NCBI GenBank assembly: GCA_023393525.1
Contig: JAEWKZ010000078.1
Coordinates: forward strand, 1 to 64,000
Length of the DNA: 64,000 bases
Reading direction: 5' to 3'
Source: Pseudomonadota bacterium
Lineage (GTDB): Bacteria > Desulfobacterota > Desulfovibrionia > Desulfovibrionales > Desulfomicrobiaceae
The position numbers were made by a program, and so were the translations under genes. The notes under the pieces were generated by a model. That model saw only the letters and a list, made by a program, of their open reading frames with translations, did no database searches and was not told where the DNA came from. This document shows, in pieces, positions 24,221 to 32,852 of this stretch; positions within the stretch are counted from its first letter, which is position 1, and the number at the start of each line of letters is the position of its first letter.

Positions 24221-25240
24221 ATGCAGCACGAAAACTTCTTTTGTTCGCTCGATGTCGTCAAGTCGCTCATCAAGGCGGGAGTGCCCGCCAACTCCAAATG
24301 GGGCGCGCTCATCCTCTACATGCGTTCCCTTTCGGAGTATGACTTTCTTTCCGCCGATCAGAAGCAGCAGATGCAGTCCCTGGTCATGGGCATCGTGCGC
24401 GACGGCGACTTTTCCGAGAAAAAATTCAGGGAAGTCGTGCGCTGCAAGGAACGCATTCTCTATCAACCCTGGAACAAGAAGCTGGAGGAAACCTTTCGGG
24501 AAACCGTGGCCCTCATCGAACACGTGCGATCCCAGAACATCCAGCGCACCAAGGAAGTCCGCGACCTGCGGGAAACGACCATCAGCACCGTGACGGACCA
24601 GAACGCCCTGGAGGACATCGTCCTTGGGATCAAGGCCGCCTTCGAGAAGGTGCTCACGCACATGGAGCAGGATACCCGGGACCTGGTCGAGATGAGCTAT
24701 ACGGACTCCCTGACCAAGCTCAGCAACCGCCGGGCCTTTGACCGGTATTACCAGACGACCCTGGTCGAGTACCTGGTCACGGGCAATCCCATGAGCCTCA
24801 TGTTTCTCGACATCGATCGCTTCAAGGAATTCAACGATTCCTATGGGCACCGCATCGGGGATCAGGCGCTGGTCACCGTGGCCAGCAAGCTGACGGGCTA
24901 CGCGCAGAAGTACGGAACCGTCCCCAACCGCAGCTTTTTTCCCGCCCGTTTCGGCGGAGAGGAGTTCGTGGTCGCCTTGCCCGGGGTAGGACTTGCCGAG
25001 GCTGCGGAAGACGCCGAGAACCTGCGCACCATCATCGAGGACTACAATTTCATCATCCGCGACCACAACGGCCAGGTGCTGCAGAAGGGCATCAAGATCA
25101 CCGTGTCCATCGGCGTGGCCGAACTGAAAAAAGAATGGGCCGGCGAGGCCGGAGCGCGGCTCCTCGACGAAGCGGACAAGGCCATGTACCGGGCCAAGGG
25201 GCGCGGCCGCAACCGGGTCTGCACCATGAACGAACGCTGA
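24221..25240 (+). CDS. Diguanylate cyclase with N-terminal domain of unknown type
   Basis: The C-terminal GGDEF domain (about residues 155-335) makes cyclic-di-GMP from two GTP. It has YTDSLTKLSNRRAFDRYYQT, FLDIDRFKEFNDSYGHRIGD and the active GGEEF motif in FPARFGGEEFVVALP. The RxxD product-inhibition site expected just before GGEEF is not present (RSFF). The N-terminal 150 residues are helical and soluble with no recognised sensor domain; the part before the GGDEF looks like a coiled coil. No signal peptide or membrane helix is seen. The ATG at 24221 is 15 bp after the flavin reductase gene. Confidence 0.92.
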   Translation: MQHENFFCSLDVVKSLIKAGVPANSKWGALILYMRSLSEYDFLSADQKQQMQSLVMGIVRDGDFSEKKFREVVRCKERILYQPWNKKLEETFRETVALIEHVRSQNIQRTKEVRDLRETTISTVTDQNALEDIVLGIKAAFEKVLTHMEQDTRDLVEMSYTDSLTKLSNRRAFDRYYQTTLVEYLVTGNPMSLMFLDIDRFKEFNDSYGHRIGDQALVTVASKLTGYAQKYGTVPNRSFFPARFGGEEFVVALPGVGLAEAAEDAENLRTIIEDYNFIIRDHNGQVLQKGIKITVSIGVAELKKEWAGEAGARLLDEADKAMYRAKGRGRNRVCTMNER

Positions 25241-25316
25241 TTGCCGGCGTCCGTTTTTTTCATATTCAAGGCCCTTCTTGGTTTAGGGACGGCCTCCGTG
25301 CCGGATGAGGATGCGT

Positions 25317-26465
25317 TCAGTCACCAGACGAACGAAAACGGGCGTTCTCATAAAAAGAAAAATCATACATCATCGACTCGTCCTCGGCCAGCATGGACGG
25401 TATCCCCGATTTATTCAGCCAGCCGTAAACCCCGCTGGATTCTATGGCTCGCAGCGCCTCAAACGCCTGCGACCACGGATTGTGCCGGCCCGATTCCCAT
25501 CCAGGAACCGGGAGTTGCCCCAGTCGGGCCAGGTCCGAACGAAGTACTGCGTACATGAGAGGGTGTGGAGCGGCGATGCGGGAAAGCTCGGACCACCAGG
25601 CCGCTTTTTGGTCGGGAGATTGCAGCTTGCCAAGGATCAGGTGATCCAGGATGTCCAGGACAATGAAGCTGACATAGAGCATCTCCATATAGATGAACAC
25701 GAGTTCTTCGTGTTCGATGGAAAATTCCAGCCTTTTGGCGTGAGAAGCTATCAACGCGTCCTGGATGTATCCCGGGACGTCCTGTTTTTGTTCTGCCGTT
25801 TTTTTGATTGAAGAGTGGCACCATTTCCAATAGCGCTTGAGCATTGCGATTCTGTTGATCCGCCTGATTTGTCGGGCCCTGGCCTTCGCGTCGACCCACA
25901 GTTCCAAACCCTGCCGTTTTATTTTTTGACAGAGGAAATGGTCTTCGCAGACATCCCGGTGATGTCCGGCCATACCTTCGCACTGCTCCCATGTTTCACG
26001 CCGCATCAGAAACGCGTTGCCCGGGATGAAATCCACCGGCCCCGAATTTTCCAGGTTGTGATTGTCGCCGAAACAGCGCTGAAACCTCGAGACCAGATCC
26101 TTGCCTGACAGATAGATGACCGGGCCGGAAACCATGCCGATTTCTGGTCGACGCACATGGGTCAGGCAGGTTTCAAGCCAGGCCGGCGAAATTCTGGTGT
26201 CGCAGTCCATGGCCAGAAGGAAACGCGACGCGCCGGTGGAGATGGCTGCATGCTTTGTCGCGGTGATGCCGCGATTGGTTTCGTGGCGGAAGACCCTGAT
26301 GGGGACGGTTGTAGGCGGAGGCGAATATGGGACTGAGGACCCGTCGTCGAAGATGATGATTTCTTCGGGCTGCTTCGTCCAGCTGGATATTTCAGCCAGA
26401 AGGCCATCGACGAAGTGTCCGTCGTTGTATGTATAGGTGATGAGGCTTACATCGCTGCCCTTCAT
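25317..26465 (-). CDS. Family 2 glycosyltransferase
   Basis: A GT-A fold sugar transferase of 382 residues. The nucleotide-sugar region is VSLITYTYNDGHFVDGLLAEI and IIIFDDGSSVPY, followed by NRGITATKHAAISTGASRFLLAMDCDTRI, where DCD is the metal-binding DxD. A GNAFLMRRETWEQCEGM segment and EDHFLCQKIKRQG fit the acceptor-side loop with the catalytic EDxx. The C-terminal 170 residues are helical without a clear domain. The start has a CGGAGATCCC site. It sits 13 bp downstream of another glycosyltransferase, so the two form an operon. The product (lipopolysaccharide, capsule or protein glycan) is unknown. Confidence 0.9.
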   Translation of the reverse strand: MKGSDVSLITYTYNDGHFVDGLLAEISSWTKQPEEIIIFDDGSSVPYSPPPTTVPIRVFRHETNRGITATKHAAISTGASRFLLAMDCDTRISPAWLETCLTHVRRPEIGMVSGPVIYLSGKDLVSRFQRCFGDNHNLENSGPVDFIPGNAFLMRRETWEQCEGMAGHHRDVCEDHFLCQKIKRQGLELWVDAKARARQIRRINRIAMLKRYWKWCHSSIKKTAEQKQDVPGYIQDALIASHAKRLEFSIEHEELVFIYMEMLYVSFIVLDILDHLILGKLQSPDQKAAWWSELSRIAAPHPLMYAVLRSDLARLGQLPVPGWESGRHNPWSQAFEALRAIESSGVYGWLNKSGIPSMLAEDESMMYDFSFYENARFRSSGD

Positions 26466-26478
26466 GGGATCTCCGAGG

Positions 26479-27963
26479 TCATTGAGGGTTGGTGGCCGCG
26501 CCGCGCGTGAGACGTTCCAGTCGGCGGCGGTAGTTGTGTTCTTTCCGGATGTGCTCCTGCCAGGCCCTGCGCAGCTCTTCCTTGCGGCGAGGCTCGGCGG
26601 CGAGGCTTCGCAGGAGCTCCGTCGCCTCGCCTGGCGCGGCGAAAGTCACGGCCCGGGCCAGCTCCTGCGGAAAGATGTTCATGCCGGGCGTGTCGTCGGT
26701 GAGCAGGAAACCGCCGCAGGCCCAGACGTCGAAGTGGCGCTGGGTCAGCCCGCGCGGCAGGAGCAGGCTGGTCAGGTTGAGGGAAAAGGACGCTCGGCGG
26801 TACGCATCGGCCAGCCCCGAATAGTAGTCCACGGGGGGCAGGACCTTGGCTCCGGGCAGCAGGGTTCGCCATTGTTCGTCGCCGACGATCGTCAGGGCGG
26901 TTTCTTTTGCAAGCGCGGCGAGGCAGGCTTGCCGCCAGGCGGTCGAGGCCGTTTCCGCGCCCAGGCCGAGAACCCGGACCTCGTTTCCCGGCCACAGCGC
27001 ATGGTCGGGAAGCTTTGCGCGCCACCAGCCGAAATGGGCCTCGCGTCCGGGCAGTCTTGCGGCTTCGGCGGCCAATTCGCGTGGCACGCGGCAGGCCGCG
27101 AAGAAACGGTCCCGGTCCGGAAAGGCCGAGCGGCCGACAAAGGTCAGGTCCACTCCCGCCGGACAGGGGCCGCCCGGAGGGAAGAAGCGCCTGCTCGCGG
27201 CCAGGGGGAGATGTCGCGCGTCGGCTCCCATGGCGCGCAGGGGTTCCACGAACCAGTCGTCGGTGACGAAGAGGGGCAGGTTTTTCCAGAGCTGGTTTTT
27301 CTGGTTCGTGAGCAGGTGCAGGGGATTGTCTACGCACCAGACGGCCACAGGGACTCCGGCGGCTTGCAGGAGGGCCTGGTTTTCTCCGTACGGGTCCAGG
27401 CCGTGGAAATTGACGCTCAGAAAAAGTCCTGGCCGCTTCTGGTCCAGCAGGCGGGCCAGGCTTTCGGCGTCCGGCGCGGCGGGCAGAAGCCTGGAGGCAA
27501 GGCCCATCTCTTTGGCGGCCTGGGCCAGTTCAGGGAGGATGAGCGCGTTACCGGGCCCCGGCAGCCAGAGATCCGCTCCCGGCGGTCCTTGCGGAGCCGG
27601 GCGCAGCTTGGTCAGCAGGGGGGCGAAGATGGACGGGAAGAGGCGGCTCGCCGGCGCATAGTGCAGCACGCGCATGCCTGGCCCGAGGCTGTGCGCCTGG
27701 GCCAGGGAGATGTCGTGCCACTCGGATGGAATGGACGAGCGCCATGAGTCCGGCATCTGGGAGTCGATTTCGGGCACGCGCAGCACGAGAACTCGGGCCG
27801 CGTCGCCTAGGTGCTTTGCGCAGAGTTCGGGTTCGGGACCGGGGCAGGTGATGAGCAGATCCTTGCCGTGGCCCTGGAGACGAAGATATTGCTCTCCTGC
27901 GGGGAGCGATGTAGAAATCCCCAGTTCGTTTTTCAACTTTACACGTATGGGTCTGGCTGGCAT
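26479..27963 (-). CDS. CgeB-like glycosyltransferase family protein
   Basis: A 494-residue protein resembling the CgeB/DUF3880 type of GT-B transferase. The central part has a DNPLHLLTNQKNQLWKNLPLFVTDDW-type sugar-nucleotide region with the WCVDNPL motif typical of this group. The C-terminal part has FSLNLTSLLLPRGLTQRHFDVWACGGFLLTDDTPGM followed by basic residues, which matches the Glyco_trans_1_2 domain of CgeB-like enzymes. There is no signal peptide. The start faces rlmE with only 47 bp between, so both promoters are squeezed into that gap or lie inside the genes. The substrate is unknown. Confidence 0.85.
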   Translation of the reverse strand: MPARPIRVKLKNELGISTSLPAGEQYLRLQGHGKDLLITCPGPEPELCAKHLGDAARVLVLRVPEIDSQMPDSWRSSIPSEWHDISLAQAHSLGPGMRVLHYAPASRLFPSIFAPLLTKLRPAPQGPPGADLWLPGPGNALILPELAQAAKEMGLASRLLPAAPDAESLARLLDQKRPGLFLSVNFHGLDPYGENQALLQAAGVPVAVWCVDNPLHLLTNQKNQLWKNLPLFVTDDWFVEPLRAMGADARHLPLAASRRFFPPGGPCPAGVDLTFVGRSAFPDRDRFFAACRVPRELAAEAARLPGREAHFGWWRAKLPDHALWPGNEVRVLGLGAETASTAWRQACLAALAKETALTIVGDEQWRTLLPGAKVLPPVDYYSGLADAYRRASFSLNLTSLLLPRGLTQRHFDVWACGGFLLTDDTPGMNIFPQELARAVTFAAPGEATELLRSLAAEPRRKEELRRAWQEHIRKEHNYRRRLERLTRGAATNPQ

Positions 27964-28010
27964 GAAGGCGCTCGCTTGGGTGGTCGGGATGCTGCCCCGG
28001 TCATAAAAGC

Positions 28011-28625
28011 ATGAAACAATACCGCGATTACTATTTCAAAAAGGCCAAGCAGGACAATTATCCTGCCCGCTCCGTATACAAGCTTCAGGAAATGGACAAG
28101 GCGCACAAACTCTTGCGCCGGGGCCAGAAGGTGCTTGATCTCGGAGCCTGCCCCGGTTCCTGGACCCTTTACGCCGCCGAACGCGTCGGGGCTGAGGGAC
28201 GGGTGCTGGGCATCGATCTGAACATGCCGGACACGCGTTTTCCGGAGCAGGTCACCTTTTTGCAAGAAGACATCTTTGCCCGCTCGCCTGTGTTTCTCGG
28301 GCATCTGCGGGCCTTGGCCCCTTTCGACATGGTCATGAGCGACATGGCCCCCAAGACCACGGGCTCCAAATTCACGGATCAGGCCCGCTCCATCCAGCTG
28401 GTGGAGGCGGCCTTCGGCGTGGCCGAGGAGTGGCTCGTCCCCGGCGGGACTTTTATCGCCAAGGTTTTCGAGGGTCCGGATGTGCAGCCCTTCGTGCAGT
28501 CCATCAGGGACCGTTTCGCCAAGGTCGCGATGTTCAAGCCCAAAAGCAGCCGGGCGGAGAGCAAGGAGATATTCATTCTGGGGCTGGGCTTTGTTCCCGC
28601 AGCCGCAGCGGCGTCGCCCGCATAA
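28011..28625 (+). CDS. rlmE: 23S rRNA 2'-O-ribose methyltransferase RlmE (FtsJ/RrmJ)
   Basis: A SAM-dependent methylase of one uridine in the 23S rRNA A-loop. The N-terminus RDYYFKKAKQDNYPARSVYKL includes the catalytic Lys of the K-D-K-E tetrad. The SAM motif is VLDLGACPGSWTLYAAERVG near residue 45, DMVMSDMAPKTTG supplies Asp, GGTFIAKVFEG supplies Lys and SSRAESKEIFILG supplies Glu. At 204 residues it matches FtsJ. It starts the plus-strand run leading to yebC and ruvCAB. The ribosome site before the ATG is weak. Confidence 0.95.
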   Translation: MKQYRDYYFKKAKQDNYPARSVYKLQEMDKAHKLLRRGQKVLDLGACPGSWTLYAAERVGAEGRVLGIDLNMPDTRFPEQVTFLQEDIFARSPVFLGHLRALAPFDMVMSDMAPKTTGSKFTDQARSIQLVEAAFGVAEEWLVPGGTFIAKVFEGPDVQPFVQSIRDRFAKVAMFKPKSSRAESKEIFILGLGFVPAAAAASPA

Positions 28626-28643
28626 CTTTTTTCGGAGGATTGT

Positions 28644-29384
28644 ATGGCAGGACATAGTAAATGGAAAAATATCCAGCACCGCAAGGGACGTCAGGATCTG
28701 AAGCGCGGCAAGATGTTCACCAAGGTCACCAAGGAGATCATCCTGGCGGCCAAGGGCGGCGGCGATCCGGACATGAACGCTCGCCTGCGCGCGGCCATTG
28801 ATGCCGCCAAGGCCGTGAACCTTCCCAAGGACAAGATCGAGACGGCCATCAAGAAGGGCACGGGCGAGCTGGCTTCCGAGGCGCTTGAGGAGATCATGTA
28901 TGAAGGGTACGCTCCCGGCGGCGTGGCCATCCTCATCGAAGCGGTCACGGACAACAAGAACCGCACCGTGGCCGAGGTGCGCCACATCCTGAGCAAGAAC
29001 GGCGGATCCATGGGCGCGGCCGGATGCGTGGCCTGGATGTTCGACACCAAGGGCGTCTTCGCCTTTGACAAGGAAAAATACACCGAGGACGAGCTGCTGG
29101 AAGCCGGGCTTGAGGGCGGCGTCGAGGACGTGCTCGACGACGACGATTCCTGGCAGGTGCTTTGCGCGGCCGAGGATTTCCACACCGCCAGGAGCGCCTT
29201 CGAGGCTGCGGGCATCGAGATCATGAGCGCCGAGCTGAACCGCATCCCGCAGAATACCGTGGCCGTGGACGTCGAAACCGGACGCAAGGTCATGAAGCTT
29301 TATGACGCCCTGGACGACAACGACGACGTCCAGAACGTCTACGCCAACTTCGAGCTGCCGGCAGAACTCCTGGCCGAGATGTAG
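28644..29384 (+). CDS. yebC: YebC/PmpR-family DNA-binding regulator
   Basis: YebC-family proteins act as DNA-binding regulators, and some members were more recently tied to translation of proline-rich sequence. The invariant N-terminus GHSKWKNIQHRKGRQDLKRG is present, with ARLRAAIDAAKAVNLPKDKIE and EIMYEGYAPGGVAILIEAVTDNKNRT. At 246 residues it is full length. It has a GGAGG site 7-11 bases upstream of the ATG and lies 18 bp after rlmE. It is followed by ruvC within 10 bp, the linkage seen in many bacteria. Confidence 0.96.
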   Translation: MAGHSKWKNIQHRKGRQDLKRGKMFTKVTKEIILAAKGGGDPDMNARLRAAIDAAKAVNLPKDKIETAIKKGTGELASEALEEIMYEGYAPGGVAILIEAVTDNKNRTVAEVRHILSKNGGSMGAAGCVAWMFDTKGVFAFDKEKYTEDELLEAGLEGGVEDVLDDDDSWQVLCAAEDFHTARSAFEAAGIEIMSAELNRIPQNTVAVDVETGRKVMKLYDALDDNDDVQNVYANFELPAELLAEM

Positions 29385-29393
29385 CCCGGCCCC

Positions 29394-29915
29394 ATGACCG
29401 CCGAGCGCATCATCCTGGGCGTGGACCCCGGGTCCCGCTGCATGGGTTACGGCCTTGTGCGCGAGCGGTCCGGGGTTTTGTCCCTGGTCGAGGCGGGCGT
29501 GGTGCGACCATCCGAAGCGGCCATGAGCGCCCGGCTGGGGCTCATGTACGCCCGCATCTCGGAATTGCTGCATGCGCATTCTCCACACGCCGTGGCGGTG
29601 GAGAATGTTTTTTTTGCCCGCAACTCAGCCTCGGCCCTCAAGCTCGGCCAGGCTCGCGGAGCGGTGCTCGCCGCCTGCGGCGTGCACGGGGTGGAGGTCT
29701 TCGGCTACGAGCCGACGCTGGTGAAAAAGTCCCTGGTCGGGGCGGGCCGGGCGGAAAAGAGCCAGGTTTCGTTCATGGTCGGCCAACTGCTCGGCGTTCG
29801 TCCCGACTGGGCCGAGGATGCGGGCGACGCCCTTGCCCTGGCCGTCTGCCATCTGAACCATTCCCGTTTCCTGGCCGCCGTGGCCGCTGGTCAAAACGGG
29901 GCAACTCGTCTATAG
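29394..29915 (+). CDS. ruvC: Holliday junction resolvase RuvC
   Basis: An endonuclease that cuts Holliday junctions during recombination. The RNase H-like fold starts with ILGVDPGSRCMGYG (catalytic Asp near residue 10), AVAVENVFFARNS supplies Glu, and WAEDAGDALALAVCHLNH supplies the two C-terminal acids. At 173 residues it is typical. It is 10 bp behind yebC and 10 bp ahead of ruvA. Confidence 0.97.
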   Translation: MTAERIILGVDPGSRCMGYGLVRERSGVLSLVEAGVVRPSEAAMSARLGLMYARISELLHAHSPHAVAVENVFFARNSASALKLGQARGAVLAACGVHGVEVFGYEPTLVKKSLVGAGRAEKSQVSFMVGQLLGVRPDWAEDAGDALALAVCHLNHSRFLAAVAAGQNGATRL

Positions 29916-29924
29916 CACCTCTCC

Positions 29925-30521
29925 ATGATAGCCTACCTTGAAGGAACGGTCCTGCGCCGCGATGAAGAGTCCTGTGTCCTGCTCACGTCGGGCGGGGTGG
30001 GGTATCAGGTGCACCTGACCACCAGCGGGCTGGTCGACCTGGCCGACGGGAGCGAAACGACGCGGCTGTTCATCCATACCCTGGTGCGCGAGGACGCGCT
30101 GATCCTTTACGGGTTTTCCACCTGGGAGGAGCGGCAGGCCTTCGCGACCCTGCTCGCCGCGCCCAAGCTTGGACCCCGGACCGCCTTGGCCATGCTCGGG
30201 TGCTATGGCCCGGCGGAACTGGCGGCGTGCATCGCACGGGAAGATGTGGCCGCCCTGACCCGCGTGCCCGGCATCGGCGCCAAGACGGCCAAGCGCCTGC
30301 TCCTGGATCTGAAGGACAAGCTCGTCTCGCAGCCGTCGCTGGCGTCGTCGCGGACCGCGCCGGTGGTTTCGGCCGCATCGGACTGCGCCGCAGCCCTGGT
30401 CTCCCTTGGCTACGGACGCCATGAGGTGGACGAGGTGGTCAGGGGGGTGTTCGAGAAGGAGCCCGATCTGGATGCGGGCAGCGCCATCCGGCAGGCCCTG
30501 AAGATTTTCGCCGCCAAGTAG
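29925..30521 (+). CDS. ruvA: Holliday junction branch-migration protein RuvA
   Basis: RuvA binds the four-way junction as a tetramer and loads RuvB. The OB-fold N-terminus is MIAYLEGTVLRRDEESCVLLTSGGVGYQVHL, helix-hairpin-helix motifs appear in APKLGPRTALAML and RVPGIGAKTAKRLLLDLKDK, and a C-terminal RuvB-contacting domain ends the protein (AAALVSLGYGRHEVDEVV). It has 198 residues. The stop is one base from the ruvB ATG. Confidence 0.97.
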   Translation: MIAYLEGTVLRRDEESCVLLTSGGVGYQVHLTTSGLVDLADGSETTRLFIHTLVREDALILYGFSTWEERQAFATLLAAPKLGPRTALAMLGCYGPAELAACIAREDVAALTRVPGIGAKTAKRLLLDLKDKLVSQPSLASSRTAPVVSAASDCAAALVSLGYGRHEVDEVVRGVFEKEPDLDAGSAIRQALKIFAAK

Positions 30522-30522
30522 C

Positions 30523-31497
30523 ATGATGCAAAATCCCAGCGAAGAACATATCCGTCCGCGCACTCTGGACGATTTCATCGGTCAGGAAGACGTCAGGGGC
30601 AATCTGAAGATCTATCTGCAGGCCGCCAAGGAGCGCGGGCAGCATCTGGACCATTGCCTGCTCTACGGCAATCCCGGCCTGGGCAAGACCACGCTGGCCC
30701 AGATCATGGCCAGCGAGCTGGGCGTGAACATGGTGTCCACCTCCGGGCCGGTGCTGGAGCGCAGCGGCGACCTGGCCGCGATCCTGACCAGCCTGAACCG
30801 GCATGACCTGCTTTTCATCGACGAGATCCACCGCATGCCGCCCGTGGTCGAAGAGATTCTCTACCCCGGCATGGAGGATTTCAAGCTCGACCTCATCGTC
30901 GGCCAGGGCCCCGGGGCGCGCACGGTCAAGATCGAGCTGGAGCCCTTCACCCTGGTCGGGGCCACGACCCGCATCGGCCTTCTGACCTCGCCCCTGCGCG
31001 ACCGCTTCGGAGTCATCTGTCGGCTTGAGTTCTACAATCCCAGGGAATTGTCCCGGATCGTGACCCGCGCCGCGCGCATCCTGGGGCTTGAGATCAGTCC
31101 GGACGGAGCCCTTGAGATCGGCAGACGCTCCCGGGGCACGCCGCGCATCGCCAACCGTCTGCTCCGGCGCGTGGCCGACTACGCCCAGGTGGCCGGAAGC
31201 GAGGTCATCGACGCGGAGGTGGCGGCCAAGGGGCTTGATATCATGGACGTGGATTCGCGGGGCCTGGACATGATGGATCGCAAGATCCTCGAATGCATCA
31301 TCGACCATTTCGGCGGCGGTCCCGTGGGCGTGAAGACCATCGCGGCGGCCTGTTCCGAAGAAGTGCGAACCATCGAGGACATCTACGAGCCCTACCTGAT
31401 CCAATGCGGATTTTTAAAGCGTACCCCGCGAGGCAGGGTGGTCACGCCCAAGGCCTATCAGCACATCGACGGCGGGCTCAAGCTGCGCGGCGAATAG
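30523..31497 (+). CDS. ruvB: Holliday junction branch-migration ATPase RuvB
   Basis: A hexameric AAA+ motor for branch migration. The N-terminal RPRTLDDFIGQEDVRGNL is a RuvB signature. Walker A is YGNPGLGKTTLAQIMASELG, Walker B LLFIDEIHRMPP, sensor 1 LVGATTRIGLLTSPLRDRFG, and the sensor-2 region RSRGTPRIANRLLRRVADYA. The C-terminal winged helix ends GFLKRTPRGRVVTPKAYQHI. At 324 residues it is slightly shorter than E. coli RuvB. Tandem ATG codons at 30523 and 30526 are both possible starts. Confidence 0.98.
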   Translation: MMQNPSEEHIRPRTLDDFIGQEDVRGNLKIYLQAAKERGQHLDHCLLYGNPGLGKTTLAQIMASELGVNMVSTSGPVLERSGDLAAILTSLNRHDLLFIDEIHRMPPVVEEILYPGMEDFKLDLIVGQGPGARTVKIELEPFTLVGATTRIGLLTSPLRDRFGVICRLEFYNPRELSRIVTRAARILGLEISPDGALEIGRRSRGTPRIANRLLRRVADYAQVAGSEVIDAEVAAKGLDIMDVDSRGLDMMDRKILECIIDHFGGGPVGVKTIAAACSEEVRTIEDIYEPYLIQCGFLKRTPRGRVVTPKAYQHIDGGLKLRGE

Positions 31498-31567
31498 TCG
31501 CGAAAGCGGGGGCGACGCGGCCTCTTTCCGGTATTTTTCCGTCATCACGTTAGCCCTGCGAGGAGCC

Positions 31568-32248
31568 ATGAAAGTCATTGATCCGAGTTTTTCCTTCATG
31601 CACCTGCCCGACGGCGAGTTCGTGCTGAGTCATCTCGAACTGGCGGCGAGGACCTGTTACAAGTCCGAGGACAAGGCCAGCCCGGATTCGGCGCGCAAGC
31701 TTTTGTCCCGTATCGTGCGCCTGGGCCACGACAGCGTTCTGGAACATATCGGCGTGACAGTGCGCATCGTCTGTGACCGGGGCGTGACCCACGAACTGGT
31801 GCGTCACCGGCTGTGCTCCTTTTCCCAGGAAAGCACGCGCTACGCCAATTACGCCCAGGACAAGTTCGGCAGCGAAATCACCGTCATCCGCCCGTTTTTC
31901 TGGGCCGAGGACGACGCCCGCTACGCATTGTGGCTGTCCGCCATGCAGGCCTGCGAGGACGCCTATCTGCGCCTGGTGCAGGCCGGGGCCACCGCCCAGG
32001 AAGCCAGAAGCGTGCTGCCCAACAGCCTCAAGACCGAGATCGTGACCACGGCCAACATCCGGGAGTGGCGGCACATCTTCAAACTGCGCTGCGACAAGGC
32101 CGCGCACCCGCAGATGCGCCAGGTCATGCTGCCGTTGCTGGGCGCTTTCACGGAGCGCATCCCCCTGCTTTTCGACGACCTGGGCCAGCAGTTCGCCGAG
32201 GCGCTGGCCGAGCTGGCCGCGCAGGGCGCCGCCGCGCTGCCGCGCTGA
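31568..32248 (+). CDS. thyX: Flavin-dependent thymidylate synthase ThyX
   Basis: A FAD- and NADPH-dependent enzyme that makes dTMP from dUMP. The diagnostic motif RHRxxSxxxxSxR is present as VRHRLCSFSQESTRYANY near residue 80. The HDSVLEHIGVTVRI segment and the C-terminal NIREWRHIFKLRCDKAAHPQMRQ are also typical. At 226 residues it is normal. It lies 70 bp after ruvB and is followed by a strong terminator. It indicates that this organism may not rely on ThyA. Confidence 0.96.
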   Translation: MKVIDPSFSFMHLPDGEFVLSHLELAARTCYKSEDKASPDSARKLLSRIVRLGHDSVLEHIGVTVRIVCDRGVTHELVRHRLCSFSQESTRYANYAQDKFGSEITVIRPFFWAEDDARYALWLSAMQACEDAYLRLVQAGATAQEARSVLPNSLKTEIVTTANIREWRHIFKLRCDKAAHPQMRQVMLPLLGAFTERIPLLFDDLGQQFAEALAELAAQGAAALPR

Positions 32249-32277
32249 CGTCTTCCTTTCACACGGGATCATTTTCG

Positions 32278-32306
32278 GGGCATGTTCAAGAAACGTGCCC
32301 TTTTTT
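32278..32306 (+). terminator. Terminator after thyX
   Basis: GGGCATGTT (32278-32286) and AACGTGCCC (32292-32300) form a 9-bp stem with one T-G pair and are followed by TTTTTT. Confidence 0.88.
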
Positions 32307-32852
32307 GTTTCGGGATGTGAGAAAGTGTCTGACAAACTCGTGGGATGTCTTGGAAACACGTGTTAAGGCCGATTAATCCCCGTTTTGCCTTTCCGGTGCA
32401 GGAAATTCGGAGTGCCGCGATCTTTTATTTTCTCCGGCCCCGGGAAATTTCCGTGTCAAGAGGAAAGGAGTCGGCGCAGGATGATAATATTTTATATTTA
32501 TATTTTAGCTGGGTATATTCAATATCGATACGTAGCCCTCAGGAAGCCGGGCAATTTCAAGTTCTTCAGGCTGAAATTCAAAATATGAAGAAAATGGCAG
32601 AAAAATAGAGATATAATTTTTTTGACTGTGGAAAAGTTATGACCATGTGTTGAAAATAAAGTGTTGACAACGCGGGAGGCCCGGCCTTGCGGGACAATGG
32701 CAGCTTCGCGTCAGGGCTACGGAAGCCATGGATAAGAAGGAAGTTCTTTTGTTTCAAGTGGTTGTCCTGTATAGAAAGCGCGGGGTCAACTCGTGTCTGG
32801 CTGGCTATACCGGGGTTGTCGCAAAGCTGTCGCTTGGCTAGAAACCGTCCCC
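32307..32852 (+). other. A+T-rich intergenic region upstream of the dnaA paralogue
   Basis: About 545 bases with no supported gene. A marked A+T tract runs from 32480 to 32520 (ATAATATTTTATATTTATAT and beyond), with a second one around 32609-32624. One DnaA-box-like nonamer (TGTGGAAAA, 32627-32635) differs from the consensus by one base. A TTGACA at 32664-32669 has no matching -10 at normal distance. The region probably holds the promoter of the dnaA-like gene; I do not see enough DnaA boxes to call an origin. Confidence 0.6.

Noticed and set aside
32307..32852. Chromosomal origin (oriC) next to the dnaA-like gene
   Set aside because: A+T tracts are present, but only one DnaA-box-like nonamer was found, with a mismatch, and dnaN/recF are absent. 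The dnaA gene itself is divergent.
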